From Helicobacter sp. 10-6591 (lineage in GTDB: Bacteria; Campylobacterota; Campylobacteria; Campylobacterales; Helicobacteraceae): DNA of 64,000 nt. Under the pieces are notes generated by a model. That model worked only from the letters and a program-made list of their open reading frames with translations. It did no database searches and was not told the DNA's origin. Location: NCBI RefSeq assembly GCF_003288805.1, contig NZ_NHYK01000007.1, positions 1 through 64,000 on the forward strand. Direction: 5' to 3'. This document shows positions 17,354 to 26,521 of this stretch, in pieces. Within the stretch, counting starts at the first letter, position 1; every line of letters begins with the position of its first letter. The translations under genes and the position numbers were made by a program.

Positions 17354-17406
17354 TTTTTTTTTTTTTTTTTGCTTGTGTTATAATCCCGCAATTTCTCAAT
17401 AAGGAG
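17354..17406 (+). promoter_or_regulatory. promoter with T17 tract and ribosome-binding site
   Basis: T17 (17354-17370) is followed by an extended -10 element TGTTATAAT (TG at 17376-17377, TATAAT 17379-17384) and AAGGAG (17401-17406), 4 nt before ATG 17411. The T run fills the -35/spacer zone, as in the H. pylori sabA promoter, so its length probably alters promoter strength. Confidence 0.65.
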
Positions 17407-17410
17407 CTAC

Positions 17411-18482
17411 ATGCAAACGCCAATCAACAAAACAAACAATGTGGGGGGGGGGATATAAAAAGCCAAACAACCTCACCTTCCCCCAAAGACTCTTAAAAAG
17501 ATTCCGCGCTCTCCCAAAACCACTCAAAATCATCCTAAAGATTCCCTACTATCCTATAAGGTATTTAAGACATAAGATAAGATTTTTGTTGCTTGATTAT
17601 GAAGTAAGGAAGTTTTTATCACACAAGCAAAGCACTCCGATAAACAAAGATGAGCCCTATGTAATCGTCTCTCTGAGCTCTTATCCAGAGAGGTTTTATC
17701 AGCTGCATTACACGCTTTATTCTATATGTAGACAAACCTACAAGCCACACAAGATTATCTTAAACCTCACAAAAGAGGAGTGTCCTAATCTACTAGATGA
17801 TGTACCAAACAATATCTTGCTTTTCAGAGAACATGGCCTAGAAATAAGCTTTAGCAAGCAAAACTTCCGCTCATACAATAAGATTATCCACACCCTACAA
17901 AACTATAAAGATTCTATAATCATCACTTGTGATGATGACCATACCTATCCTCCTGATTTGATAGAAAATCTTGTTCAAAGCTACAAGAAATTCCCTCAAG
18001 ATATCCATTGTCACAATGTCGCAAAAGCTACCTTCAGCCCAGAGAATAAACTCAATGATTTCTTGCAGTGGAAGGGCGGATACACAGATGTCCTGCATGG
18101 AGATTCTCTTTTGCCCCATGCCTCATACCTTAACAGCCCGCTCGGCTTTAGTGGCGTCTTATACCCTCCAAACTCCCTGCATAAAGATGTACTAGATTCT
18201 GAGAAATTCCTAAGCCTCGCCCCGACAAATGATGACTTATGGTTGTGGGTTATGGCGCTACTACAAGGCACAAAAATTAGGCTCATAGAGAATTGGAATA
18301 AAAACTATCATATCACTTTATGGAGTTCTCAAGGTAAGCAGTCTCTATGGAGGCATAACACTAATGGTGGCTATTTAAGGGACTATCACAATCTTTTGAG
18401 GGCTTACCCAGAGATTATTACAATCACTTCACAAGCGCACAAACAAGAAGGTGATTTGGGGTTTAACAATGCAAGATCTTGA
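17411..18482 (+). CDS. phase-variable glycosyltransferase, read here as OFF
   Basis: The body (from 17442) encodes about 345 residues of a GT-A-like transferase: [43 protein letters not shown] (Asp-rich donor site, about residue 165 of the 17439 frame) and [13 protein letters not shown]. The start with a ribosome-binding site is ATG 17411, but a G10 tract (17443-17452) puts it out of frame: it stops at 17456-17458 after 15 codons. One G fewer (G9) would join it to the body. The only in-frame ATG now is 17439, immediately before the tract, with no ribosome-binding site. The 3' end overlaps the converging clpB gene by 20 bp. The target is probably a surface glycan. Confidence 0.75.
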
Positions 18483-21042
18483 CTGTAATCTCTCCACTCT
18501 TAGAATCAAACTCCACCTTTGAGCCCTCTGTGATTTTATTCTCTAAAATCATATCCGCCAGCCTATCCTCTATCTCCTCATACAACGCGCGTTTCAAAGG
18601 TCTAGCTCCATAAACTGGGTCAAATCCAGCCTTGGCAATAAATTCCTTCGCCTCTTGTGTGATGCTAATCTCTATACCCCTCTCTGCTAGCATTTTGGCA
18701 ATACGAGCAAACATAATATCCACAATGCCAACAACAGCATCCATACCAAGTGGATTAAAAATTACAATATCATCAAGCCTATTTAAAAACTCCGGCTTGA
18801 AATACTGCTTTAATAGCTCTCTTACATCCTGCTCCGTCTGCTCTTTAGAACTAGATTCTAAAATCCTATCACTCCCGATGTTACTTGTTAGGATAATAAT
18901 AGTGTTTGAAAAATCCACCACCACGCCCTTATTATCAGTTAATCTTCCATCATCAAGTACTTGCAAGAGGATATTAAAAACATCCGGATGTGCCTTTTCT
19001 ATCTCATCAAAAAGCACCACACTATAGGGCTTGCGTCTTATCGCCTCTGTAAGCTGCCCACCTTCCTCATAGCCCACATATCCGGGTGCTGCACCAACTA
19101 AGCGGCTCACAGAGTGCTTTTCCATATACTCGCTCATATCAATGCGAATGAGGTTTTTCGCGCTGTCAAATAAGAAGTTTGCAAGGCTTTTAGCACTCTG
19201 TGTTTTTCCCACCCCTGTTGGTCCTAGAAAGAGAAAGCTTCCTATTGGGCGATTGCTTTCATTCAGACCGGCTTTGTTGCGCTTTATTGCACGAGAAATA
19301 GCACGCAAAGCCTCATCTTGCCCCACTACACTTTTTGCAAGCTCTGATTCGATACCCAAAATACGCTCTTTTTGGCTTTGGAGCATTTTATTCACAGGGA
19401 TTTGCGTCCATCTACTCACAATCCCCGCGATAATCTCCTCTGTCACAGAGTTTTTAAGCAATGTGCCATCTTTTTGCATAGCTTCCCATTTCTCTTGTAG
19501 TGCGCGCTCTTGATCCTTTGTCTGCGGTATAAGCCCATAGTCAATCTCTGCAGCTTTATTGAAATCCCCCGCTCTCTTTGCTAGCTCAGATTGGCTTTGC
19601 AGAGAATCTATCTTGCTTTTGAGCTCTGCTATTTGTCGGAAAATCGCCTTTTCATTTTCAAACTGCCCCTCTAAGCGCGTCTTTTCCTCGTTGCAATCTT
19701 CAAGCTCCTTTTCTATCTCCTCCAAGCGAGCCGTGTTTATCTTCACACCTTCCATATTTAGCGCTTGTTTTTCTACTTCTAAGCTCTGAATCTGACGCTT
19801 TGCCTTGCTTAGCGCATAAGGCTCAGATTCTATTTGCATCTTAAGCTCTGCTGCACCCTCATCAATGAGATCAATTGCCTTATCAGGTAAGAATCTATCC
19901 GTAATATAGCGACTTGAGAGTTTTACAGCCGCTACAAGTGCAGAATCTGTAATGTTTACATTATGATGAGCTTCAAGCCTTTGCTTGATACCCCTAAGGA
20001 TTTGTAATGCCTCATTTGCATTTGGCTCATTCAAAGTAATTGGCTGGAATCTCCTCGTGAGCGCGGCATCTTTTTCAAAATACTTGCGATATTCCTTAAG
20101 TGTCGTTGCGCCTATTGTGTGTAGCTCACCACGCGCTAGCGCAGGCTTTAGGATATTTGCTGCATCCATACTACCCTCACTCGCCCCAGCACCTACGATT
20201 GTGTGAATCTCATCGATAAACAAAATCACATTCCCGGCTTTTTTCACCTCATTAATGACCGCTTTTAATCGCTCCTCAAACTCACCTCTATACTTTGCAC
20301 CCGCGATAAGTGCGCTCATATCAAGTGCGATAACGCGCTTATTCTGCAGGCTTAAAGGCACATTTTTGCTTGCAATCCTTTGTGCTAATCCTTCAACCAC
20401 TGCAGTCTTCCCAACACCAGGCTCACCTAGCAAGATTGGATTATTTTTTGTCTTACGGATAAGAATCTGCATCATCGCTGTGATTTCTTCATCGCGTCCA
20501 ATCACTGGGTCTATAGTATTCTCAAGTGCCTTTTTAGTTAAATCAATCCCATATTTTTCCAAAGATTGCAAATTATCATCATCACTTTGGTCTTGGATTT
20601 TCGCGCCTGCACGTAGGACTTGCAAGGTCTTTTTAAGCTCGCTTATATCTACATACTTGCCAAAAATATCCTTAAAAACACTATCTTGTGCATTTGCAAT
20701 AAGGAAAATATCCACGGCAACATAACTATCACCATTCTTTGTGGCCTCACCTAATGCAAGCTCAAATGCATCGCTGAGTGACTTTGTAATACTAAGGTTT
20801 TCTTTTGACACATTTGAGGCTTTCGGTAATTTATCCACCACACTGCGCGCTTCCAGCTCGATTGGATTCTTATCGATGCCTAGTTTATTAAGTGCTTGGT
20901 TAAGCAAAGATTGGGAATCTGTAAGCAAGGCCCAGAAAATATGCGCAAGCGCTATTTCTTGGTTCTTACTATGGAGTGCTAAAGCCGCTGCGCTATCGAG
21001 TGTTTGTTTTAGTTGATTGGTAAGTTTTTCGAAAATATTCAT
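18463..21042 (-). CDS. clpB: chaperone ClpB (disaggregase)
   Basis: 859-residue Hsp100 disaggregase that works with DnaK to rescue aggregated proteins. Order: N-domain, AAA+ 1 ([25 protein letters not shown]), a long middle coiled coil (about residues 400-520, rich in E/K/Q), then AAA+ 2 ([26 protein letters not shown]). There is no IGL-type ClpP loop after the second module ([12 protein letters not shown]), separating it from clpA at 3590. ATG 21042 is preceded by AGGAG. It is transcribed divergently from cbpA-hspR, suggesting heat-shock control by HspR as known for other Campylobacterota. Confidence 0.95.
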   Translation of the reverse strand: MNIFEKLTNQLKQTLDSAAALALHSKNQEIALAHIFWALLTDSQSLLNQALNKLGIDKNPIELEARSVVDKLPKASNVSKENLSITKSLSDAFELALGEATKNGDSYVAVDIFLIANAQDSVFKDIFGKYVDISELKKTLQVLRAGAKIQDQSDDDNLQSLEKYGIDLTKKALENTIDPVIGRDEEITAMMQILIRKTKNNPILLGEPGVGKTAVVEGLAQRIASKNVPLSLQNKRVIALDMSALIAGAKYRGEFEERLKAVINEVKKAGNVILFIDEIHTIVGAGASEGSMDAANILKPALARGELHTIGATTLKEYRKYFEKDAALTRRFQPITLNEPNANEALQILRGIKQRLEAHHNVNITDSALVAAVKLSSRYITDRFLPDKAIDLIDEGAAELKMQIESEPYALSKAKRQIQSLEVEKQALNMEGVKINTARLEEIEKELEDCNEEKTRLEGQFENEKAIFRQIAELKSKIDSLQSQSELAKRAGDFNKAAEIDYGLIPQTKDQERALQEKWEAMQKDGTLLKNSVTEEIIAGIVSRWTQIPVNKMLQSQKERILGIESELAKSVVGQDEALRAISRAIKRNKAGLNESNRPIGSFLFLGPTGVGKTQSAKSLANFLFDSAKNLIRIDMSEYMEKHSVSRLVGAAPGYVGYEEGGQLTEAIRRKPYSVVLFDEIEKAHPDVFNILLQVLDDGRLTDNKGVVVDFSNTIIILTSNIGSDRILESSSKEQTEQDVRELLKQYFKPEFLNRLDDIVIFNPLGMDAVVGIVDIMFARIAKMLAERGIEISITQEAKEFIAKAGFDPVYGARPLKRALYEEIEDRLADMILENKITEGSKVEFDSKSGEITVKILHC

Positions 21043-21073
21043 TGTTGTACTCCTAATATTTAAGTCGATTTGT

Positions 21074-21079
21074 ATTATA
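21074..21079 (-). promoter_or_regulatory. clpB -10 box
   Basis: TATAAT on the minus strand, 32 nt before the clpB ATG. No clear -35 is seen. An HspR-like operator is less obvious on this side than at cbpA. Confidence 0.5.
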
Positions 21080-21149
21080 TAAGTTTAGTCTAATAATGTA
21101 AATTTTATTTATCAGACACCATAAATAAACATGTGTAAAAAACATAAAA

Positions 21150-21179
21150 CTTTATTAGTATATACTAAAGTTTTATAAT
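21150..21179 (+). promoter_or_regulatory. HAIR-like HspR operator and -10 box of cbpA-hspR
   Basis: CTTTATT-N7-ACTAAAG (21150-21170) matches the HAIR consensus CTTGAGT-N7-ACTCAAG at 5/7 and 6/7 positions with exact N7 spacing. TATAAT lies at 21174-21179, so the operator covers the -35 region. Autorepression by HspR is known for H. pylori cbpA-hspR; here it is inferred. Confidence 0.6.
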
Positions 21180-21217
21180 ATAATCCAGCTCAAATTATTT
21201 TTGGCTAGGAGCAAAAA

Positions 21218-22117
21218 ATGGCAAAAAGTTTATATGAGACACTAGAGATTCCAGAAAATGCAAGCCTTGATGAGATCAAAAAAGCCTATCGTAAGCTTGC
21301 ACGCAAATACCATCCAGATATCAATAAAGAAGCAGGAGCGGAAGAAAAATTCAAAGAAATCAACGCAGCTTATGAAGTCTTAAGCGACGCAGACAAAAAA
21401 GCGCAGTACGATAGATTCGGCGATTCTATGTTTGGCGGGCAGAATTTCCATGATTTCACACGCTCACAAGGAAATGTGAATCTTGATGATTTGATGGCAC
21501 ATATCTTTGGGCAAGGTGGATTTGGCGCGGGCAAAAGTGCTAATTTTGGCTTTGGATCATCAGGCTTTGGGAGCAGTTTTAGCTTTGGGGGTTTTGGTGA
21601 GCAGCCAATAGATAATGACATACACGAAAGTATCACGATTCCATTTGAAAGCACATTGCTTGAAGGCAGTAGCTACCACTACAAAGGCAAAGGTGGTGAG
21701 TTTAATATCAAAATACCTCAAGGCACGCGTAATAACGATACTATCCGCCTCAAAGGCAAGGGCAAAGCTTCAAAATTTGGCACAGGCGATTTATTATTGA
21801 AAGTCCAAGTAGCACAAAATCCAGAATACGAAATACAAAACGATGATTTGATAAAAACCTTCAATCTCCCGCTCAAGCTCGCACTATTTGGTGGCAAATA
21901 CAAGATTGCGACTTTACACAGAGAGCTCACTCTCACAATCCCACCCAATACAAAAAATGGACAAAGATTCCGCATCAAAGAACTAGGACTAAAAAACCGT
22001 AAGACAGAAAACACAGGTGATTTGTATCTGCGTGCAAATATAATCTTGCCAAAACTAGAAGACCTAAGCCAATCCCTACGAGATGAGCTAGAGAAAGGCT
22101 TAAGCCAGACACTTTAG
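21218..22117 (+). CDS. cbpA: curved DNA-binding protein CbpA / DnaJ-class co-chaperone
   Basis: 299 residues: an N-terminal J domain with the HPD triad ([13 protein letters not shown]), a Gly/Phe-rich linker (residues about 72-130, [16 protein letters not shown]) and a DnaJ-type C-terminal beta-sandwich. There is no Cys-rich zinc finger, so it is CbpA rather than DnaJ. It stimulates DnaK ATPase, and in H. pylori the CbpA homologue modulates HspR binding to DNA. AGGAG precedes ATG 21218. First gene of the cbpA-hspR-rarA operon. Confidence 0.93.
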   Translation: MAKSLYETLEIPENASLDEIKKAYRKLARKYHPDINKEAGAEEKFKEINAAYEVLSDADKKAQYDRFGDSMFGGQNFHDFTRSQGNVNLDDLMAHIFGQGGFGAGKSANFGFGSSGFGSSFSFGGFGEQPIDNDIHESITIPFESTLLEGSSYHYKGKGGEFNIKIPQGTRNNDTIRLKGKGKASKFGTGDLLLKVQVAQNPEYEIQNDDLIKTFNLPLKLALFGGKYKIATLHRELTLTIPPNTKNGQRFRIKELGLKNRKTENTGDLYLRANIILPKLEDLSQSLRDELEKGLSQTL

Positions 22118-22144
22118 ACACTTATTTCACGACAAGGAGAAAAT

Positions 22145-22486
22145 ATGTACAGCTATGATGAACCCGTATATCTTATTAGTGTAGTAGCCAAGATTTTACA
22201 GATCCACCCCCAGACCTTACGACAATACGAAAAAGAAGGCCTCATAGTCCCCGGTCGCACAGATGGCAAGATGCGTCTGTATTCCCAACGCGATATTGAC
22301 AAGATTAAGACTATTTTGCGCCTCACAAGAGAAATGGGTGTAAATCTTGCGGGAGTAGATATCATTTTGCGTCTCAAAGAACGTCTTGATGAGCAAGATA
22401 TCATCATCGATGAGTTCAGAGGCAAGGCGCAAAATTCTGTCAAAGTGAAACAAAGCTCATACGAAGTCATTCTTTTCAAAAAATAA
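22145..22486 (+). CDS. hspR: heat-shock repressor HspR (MerR family)
   Basis: 113-residue MerR-type regulator with an N-terminal winged helix-turn-helix (VYLISVVAKILQIHPQTLRQ, then GRTDGKMRLYSQRDI) and a short coiled-coil C-terminus. In H. pylori HspR represses its own operon and other chaperone operons, released on heat shock. Gene order cbpA-hspR-helicase matches H. pylori. AAGGAG lies 5 nt before the ATG. Its stop overlaps the rarA start (TAATG). The candidate operator is at 21150-21170. Confidence 0.93.
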   Translation: MYSYDEPVYLISVVAKILQIHPQTLRQYEKEGLIVPGRTDGKMRLYSQRDIDKIKTILRLTREMGVNLAGVDIILRLKERLDEQDIIIDEFRGKAQNSVKVKQSSYEVILFKK

Positions 22487-23667
22487 TGCGTAATCTCAGT
22501 TCGTTATTGCGCCCAAAGAGTTTGGAGGAATTTATCGGGCAGCAGCATATCATTGGCGCAAACGCCCCCTTATATAAGAATCTCTCCAACCCTCCCCATT
22601 GTATATTTTATGGACCTCCAGGCTGTGGCAAGACAACCCTTGCCCAGCTTATTTGTACAGACCTAAAACGCGAAATCGGCTATTTTAATGCGGCCACCTT
22701 CAAGCTAGAAGAACTCAAAAGCTTTGTTGCACACTATGAAGATTCCTTGCTCAAAGCAGCGGTATTCATTGATGAAATCCATAGACTGAACAAACCACAG
22801 CAAGAATTCCTACTTCCAATCATGGAAAAGGGTGAGATTATAGTCTTTGCAGCCAGTACACACAATCCTTTTTATGCACTCACAAATGCTTTCCGCTCGC
22901 GCGCCTTTGCATTTGAGTTCAAACCTCTCAATACTAGAGACTTAGAATGTATCTTAGATAGAGCCTTAAGTCTATACCCAAAACCTCTTAGTTTTGAATG
23001 TAGAGACTACCTGATAGAATCAAGCGCCGGAGATGCAAGAGCGTTACTAAACCTCCTTGATTGCGTGCTTGATTTAGACACAATCACCCTAGATAGCCTC
23101 AAAGCCTTGCGTCCTTGTGTATTGCACGATGGAGTAAGCCATCCAGACACACACTACAACCTTATCTCAGCTCTCATAAAATCCATTCGCGGAAGCGATG
23201 TGAATGCCGCTCTGTATTATCTTGCCCGTCTGATTGAAGCTGGGGAGAGTGCAGAATTTATCGCCAGACGTCTTGTGATTCTCTCAAGCGAAGACATTGG
23301 CAACGCAAACCCAAATGCCCTCAATCTCGCTACCTCTACTCTCCTAAGCGTAAGCAAAATAGGCTACCCAGAATCCCGTATTATCCTCGCCCAATGCGTG
23401 ATTTTTCTCTCTGCCTGCCCAAAGTCAAACACCGCATACAAAGCCATAAACAAAGCACTAGAGTTTGTAAGACATGCCAAAGACTTGCCAATCCCGCCAA
23501 ATATCTTGCCACATGCCAAAGACTATCTCTATCCACACGATTTTGGCGGATATGTAACACAACAATATTTAGCCCAAAATCTCGAGTTTTTTGAACCCAC
23601 CCAAAAAGGCTTTGAAAAGACTCTATCCCAATGGCTAGACAAGATTACACAAGAGGCTGCAAACTAA
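22486..23667 (+). CDS. rarA: replication-associated recombination protein A (RarA/MgsA)
   Basis: 393-residue clamp-loader-like AAA+ ATPase acting at stalled replication forks. It has LRPKSLEEFIGQQHII at the N-terminus, Walker A FYGPPGCGKTTLAQ, Walker B AAVFIDEIHRLNKPQQ, and sensor 1 FAASTHNPFYAL. The C-terminal part includes a conserved SIRGSDVNAALYYLARLIEAG tetramerisation segment, quoted here only in outline, and a final PHDFGGYVTQQYL. Translationally coupled to hspR, so it may rise with heat stress; this coupling is also seen in H. pylori. Confidence 0.9.
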   Translation: MRNLSSLLRPKSLEEFIGQQHIIGANAPLYKNLSNPPHCIFYGPPGCGKTTLAQLICTDLKREIGYFNAATFKLEELKSFVAHYEDSLLKAAVFIDEIHRLNKPQQEFLLPIMEKGEIIVFAASTHNPFYALTNAFRSRAFAFEFKPLNTRDLECILDRALSLYPKPLSFECRDYLIESSAGDARALLNLLDCVLDLDTITLDSLKALRPCVLHDGVSHPDTHYNLISALIKSIRGSDVNAALYYLARLIEAGESAEFIARRLVILSSEDIGNANPNALNLATSTLLSVSKIGYPESRIILAQCVIFLSACPKSNTAYKAINKALEFVRHAKDLPIPPNILPHAKDYLYPHDFGGYVTQQYLAQNLEFFEPTQKGFEKTLSQWLDKITQEAAN

Positions 23668-23690
23668 GAACCTGATTATGAGGAGCGCAA

Positions 23691-24767
23691 ATGATACTCA
23701 GTATAGAATCAAGCTGCGATGATACTTCCTTAGCACTCACAGACATTAGCACTTATAAGCTCCTTTTCCACACCAAACTTTCACAAGACTCCTCCCACCA
23801 GCCATTTGGCGGTGTCGTCCCAGAGATAGCCTCCCGCCTACACGCCCAAAACCTCCCCTTACTGCTAGGTAAGCTCAAATCCTTCCTGCTAGATTCCCAA
23901 ATCTCTACAGACACCTCCCCTTTTGCTCCAATCAAAGCCATCGCGGTTACAAACCGCCCCGGCTTAAGTATCACACTTAGCGAAGGTGTGTGTATGGCAA
24001 ATGCACTAAGCCTCTCTCTCAAGGTCCCAGTACTTTATCTCAACCACCTCAAAGGACATATTTACTCGCTTTTTATAGGCAAGCCAGCCACCACCGCAAA
24101 ACTTGGCATCCTGCTTGTAAGCGGTGGGCATACGCAGCTACTCCTCATGCAAGACTCCTCTCATATAGCACTTATCGCACAAACTTTAGATGATAGCTTT
24201 GGAGAGAGCTTTGATAAAGCCGCCAAAATGCTCAATCTCAGCTATCCTGGTGGCCCCATCATCGAGCAGCTGGCACGACAAAACTCCCAAGAGCTCATTC
24301 CCTTGCCCCTGCCACTGGCCCATGATAAGAGTCTTCATTTCAGTTTTTCGGGATTAAAAAATGCCCTTCGCCTCAAGATACAAGCTTACAAGCAGGCCCA
24401 CAATCGCACCACTCTAAGCCAAGAAGATTCCCAAGACCTAAGCTTCATGACACAGATATGCGCGAGCTTCCAGAATATAGCTTGCGCGCATATTCTTGAT
24501 AAGACACAAAAATTTTTTGAGCAATATGATTTTGAGCTATTTGGTGTTGTAGGTGGAGCAAGCGCGAATCTTTTCCTGCGTGAAAAGCTCCAAGAGCTCT
24601 GCACAAGATTTGGTAGATCTATCCTTTATGCAGATCTTGACTTCTGCCAAGATAATGCCGCGATGATAGGTAGGCTGGCTATAGAGCAATACCACTGCGC
24701 CAAAGACTTTAAGGGAGTGAGTGATGTTATTTATCCCAAAAGCCTGCAAGATGATTTTATTCTCTAA
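23691..24767 (+). CDS. tsaD: tRNA N6-adenosine threonylcarbamoyltransferase TsaD
   Basis: 358-residue ASKHA-fold enzyme that, with TsaB/TsaE, transfers threonylcarbamoyl to A37 of ANN-decoding tRNAs. Seen: ILSIESSCDDTSLAL at the N-terminus, the metal-site H-x3-H in LNHLKGHIYSLF, the nucleotide loop LLVSGGHTQLLL, and FSFSGLKNAL. The length is typical. It follows rarA by 23 bp and ends the co-oriented block before the accessory patch. GGAG lies just upstream of the ATG. Confidence 0.95.
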   Translation: MILSIESSCDDTSLALTDISTYKLLFHTKLSQDSSHQPFGGVVPEIASRLHAQNLPLLLGKLKSFLLDSQISTDTSPFAPIKAIAVTNRPGLSITLSEGVCMANALSLSLKVPVLYLNHLKGHIYSLFIGKPATTAKLGILLVSGGHTQLLLMQDSSHIALIAQTLDDSFGESFDKAAKMLNLSYPGGPIIEQLARQNSQELIPLPLPLAHDKSLHFSFSGLKNALRLKIQAYKQAHNRTTLSQEDSQDLSFMTQICASFQNIACAHILDKTQKFFEQYDFELFGVVGGASANLFLREKLQELCTRFGRSILYADLDFCQDNAAMIGRLAIEQYHCAKDFKGVSDVIYPKSLQDDFIL

Positions 24768-24831
24768 TTATCCTGTCTCTACACCCTACCTTGCTTTTTA
24801 AAAACGAATTTTTTGTATCAGATAGAAAAAC

Positions 24832-24900
24832 TTTATTCCTAAGTTTGTCTCAACCATAGCAGCTTTGTCTTTTTGTCTCTCAAGTGCAGTAGCTCATCAT
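24832..24900 (+). pseudogene. signal-peptide fragment of an autotransporter adhesin
   Basis: Reading from 24832, the frame gives FIPKFVSTIAAL then SFCLSSAVAHH, which aligns with the signal region KPKFVSTIAALSLCVSSAVAHH of the adhesin at the left edge; the DNA is also close. An in-frame stop lies just upstream and no start codon with a ribosome-binding site is visible. At about 24900 similarity ends and restriction-enzyme sequence begins. The matching downstream part is at 28283-28880. Confidence 0.8.
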
Positions 24901-25454
24901 CTAGTATCGCTGAGCAATCACAAGGTAACAATAACAGCAACATCGACTTAGTACTAAAAAATAGCGACTCTATCGAAGTGTTGATTGAAGCCAAAAAGCA
25001 TCAGAGTGCTGAAATGTTTAGCGCGCAAAATGTCAATTGCAAGGCGTTGCATGAATGCATTTTCTACTATTTTCGCGAGCGCGAAAACAAGCGGCTCATA
25101 AATACCAGCATTAAATTTCTTATAATCACTGATTTTTATCAATTCTACATTTTCAAAGCCAGCGAGTTTGATAGGCTTTTTTATAAAAACACGCATTTTA
25201 AAAAACTCTATAAAAACTTCACAGATAAAAACTCACTTTTCAAAGGCAACACAGAGAAATTTTATAACGAATGCAAGAAGATTCTAGACTCGCCTGAGTA
25301 TTTAGATTCTATCATCGCTTTAGTCGAGGAGATTTCAGAATCTAAGGCACAAGATTCCACCGCCGACACAAGCTACCAAGAATCCAAAATCGATACCCTC
25401 GTCTATAAACTCTACGATTTAACAGCCGATGAGATACAAATCATAGAATCTTAA
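24900..25454 (+). pseudogene. internally deleted type IIG restriction-modification gene
   Basis: About 185 codons. The front resembles the N-terminal nuclease domain of type IIG (Eco57I-like) enzymes: IDLVLKNSDSIEVLIEAKKH supplies the D...E-x-K site, then CKALHECIFYYFRERE, FLIITDFYQFYIF and FDRLFYKN. After about residue 165 it jumps straight to the C-terminal signature SKIDTLVYKLYDLTADEIQ. The roughly 700 or more residues of methyltransferase and target recognition expected between them are missing. The open frame begins by chance in the adhesin signal fragment (TTG 24873). A functional product is unlikely. Confidence 0.75.
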
Positions 25455-25467
25455 AAACTTCATTTAT

Positions 25468-25473
25468 TATAAT
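25468..25473 (+). promoter_or_regulatory. -10 box of the toxin-antitoxin pair
   Basis: TATAAT, 27 nt before the antitoxin ATG at 25501, with AAGGAG (25491-25496) between them. No clear -35. Confidence 0.5.
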
Positions 25474-25500
25474 GCTAGGATTTAAACTTAAGGAGCGACT

Positions 25501-25734
25501 ATGACCTTGGTTATCGAAAATGCAAGTGAAAAATTCTTACCCCTTTTTCAGGAAGTAGCTAAACTTGACAAGGCAAAGATTACCATAGCAGAAGAAGATA
25601 AAGACATTACTCAAGCAATTATTGAGCGCAAAAGCCCCAAGTTTAAAAAGTTTATCCGTGAGTATGAAAAGGACAAACGTGCAAAAAAACTAAAGACTTA
25701 TGCGAATTTTGACGCGTTTTTGCAGGATTTATAA
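25501..25734 (+). CDS. putative antitoxin partner of YafQ-type toxin
   Basis: 77 residues with a strong ribosome-binding site, overlapping the toxin start by TAATG, the usual antitoxin-first arrangement. The N-terminus (MTLVIENASEKFLPLFQEV) could form a strand-helix DNA-binding part and the Lys-rich C-terminal half a toxin-wrapping tail. It is not a clear DinJ/RelB by sequence, so the role rests on position and size. Confidence 0.65.
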   Translation: MTLVIENASEKFLPLFQEVAKLDKAKITIAEEDKDITQAIIERKSPKFKKFIREYEKDKRAKKLKTYANFDAFLQDL

Positions 25735-26003
25735 TGTATGGCTTTCGCCCTTCTTCTCGTTTTAAGACACAATTTAAGAAATTAAGCAATGTTGATAAAG
25801 CCCTGACAAGAGATGTGATTGAGAGATTGTTATCAGGTGAGAATCTAGAGCCAAAGCATAATGACCATGCACTTAAAGGTGAATTTAAGGATTTTAGGGA
25901 GTGTCATATCAAGCCTGATTTGCTGTTAATTTATCAAAAAGATGAACGGGTTTTAGTTCTTGTTTGCATTGCCATAGGTAGCCATAGTAGCTTGTTTGGA
26001 TAA
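25734..26003 (+). CDS. YafQ/RelE-superfamily mRNA endonuclease toxin
   Basis: 89 residues with the YafQ pattern: RFKTQFKKL at the front, DHALKGEFKDFRECHIKPD, LLLIYQKD and a final IGSHSSLFG. The catalytic-type residues of YafQ (His in DHALKG, His and Asp in HIKPD, His in GSHS, terminal Phe) are all present, so the toxin looks intact. It would cleave mRNA on the ribosome unless bound by the antitoxin. It sits among broken restriction-modification pieces, consistent with a mobile or addictive cargo. Confidence 0.85.
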   Translation: MYGFRPSSRFKTQFKKLSNVDKALTRDVIERLLSGENLEPKHNDHALKGEFKDFRECHIKPDLLLIYQKDERVLVLVCIAIGSHSSLFG

Positions 26004-26092
26004 GGTATAAACGCATAATGGCATAGAATCTAAGGCTTGTAAGGATTCTCACAAATGCTAACGCATCGCCTCGCAATGACAGCGATTTAGAA

Positions 26093-26195
26093 TCTCGTCT
26101 AGATTCTCTTATTTACCAAGCCTATGGATTATAATGAAAATGAAATACGTTTAATCGAATCTGAATTTAGCAATAAAGAGAGAGAACAGAAATAA
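26093..26195 (+). pseudogene. frameshifted C-terminal tail of a type IIG R-M gene
   Basis: Two overlapping frames together give the recurring tail: DSLIYQAYGL in one, then YNENEIRLIESEF in another, joined by an apparent 2-nt loss at about 26130-26135. This is the I-D-x-L-V-Y-x-L-Y-x-L ... E-I-x-I-I-E signature seen at the end of three other fragments nearby. The stretch before it (26004-26092) holds nothing I recognise. Confidence 0.55.
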
Positions 26196-26214
26196 TTGAT
26201 AAAATTTATCAATT
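26194..26214. repeat. perfect palindrome with 10-bp arms
   Basis: AATTGATAAA and TTTATCAATT flank a single A. It lies exactly at the boundary between two restriction-modification fragments. It could be a junction scar or a hairpin; no T run follows. Confidence 0.5.
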
Positions 26215-26521
26215 ATGGCAAGGTTTTGCACGAGATTCTAAAGCTACCCAAAGTTTGGTTAAAGCCTCTCTTACATTAGCAGATACTTTAGCCCCTGAAT
26301 ATAAGCCGCAATATCAAGGGAAGATTATATGGAATAGAATTTCAAGTGAGCTTTGCTTTTCTTATGATGAGGCGGGGCATTATATTTTAGACTCTGTGTT
26401 AAGCGGCGGACATGAAATAACGATAACAGACACCAAAGAGCTAGAATCTAAAATCGATTTTCTAGTCTATAAACTCTACCACCTAGCTAAAGATGAAATA
26501 AAAATCATAGAGGGAAAATAA
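26195..26521 (+). pseudogene. type IIG target-recognition/C-terminal fragment
   Basis: The open frame from 26195 reads DKIYQLWQGFARDSK, then YQGKIIWNRISSELCFSYD and GHYILDSVLSGG, and ends in ELESKIDFLVYKLYHLAKDE. The middle resembles the TaqI-type specificity domain of type IIG enzymes (K-I-I-W/F ... F-x-Y-D-x-x-G-x-Y). No catalytic motif is present. An internal ATG at 26255 would give 88 residues. The stop overlaps the pentapeptide gene start (TAATG), so transcription may run through. The last 96 bp recur at 28187-28282. Confidence 0.65.
26426..26521 (+). repeat. 96-bp direct repeat, copy 1
   Basis: Begins ACAGACACCAAAGAG and ends at the TAA before the pentapeptide gene. It is the same length as, and differs at only about three or four bases from, copy 2 at 28187-28282, 1,761 bp downstream. 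Confidence 0.85.
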
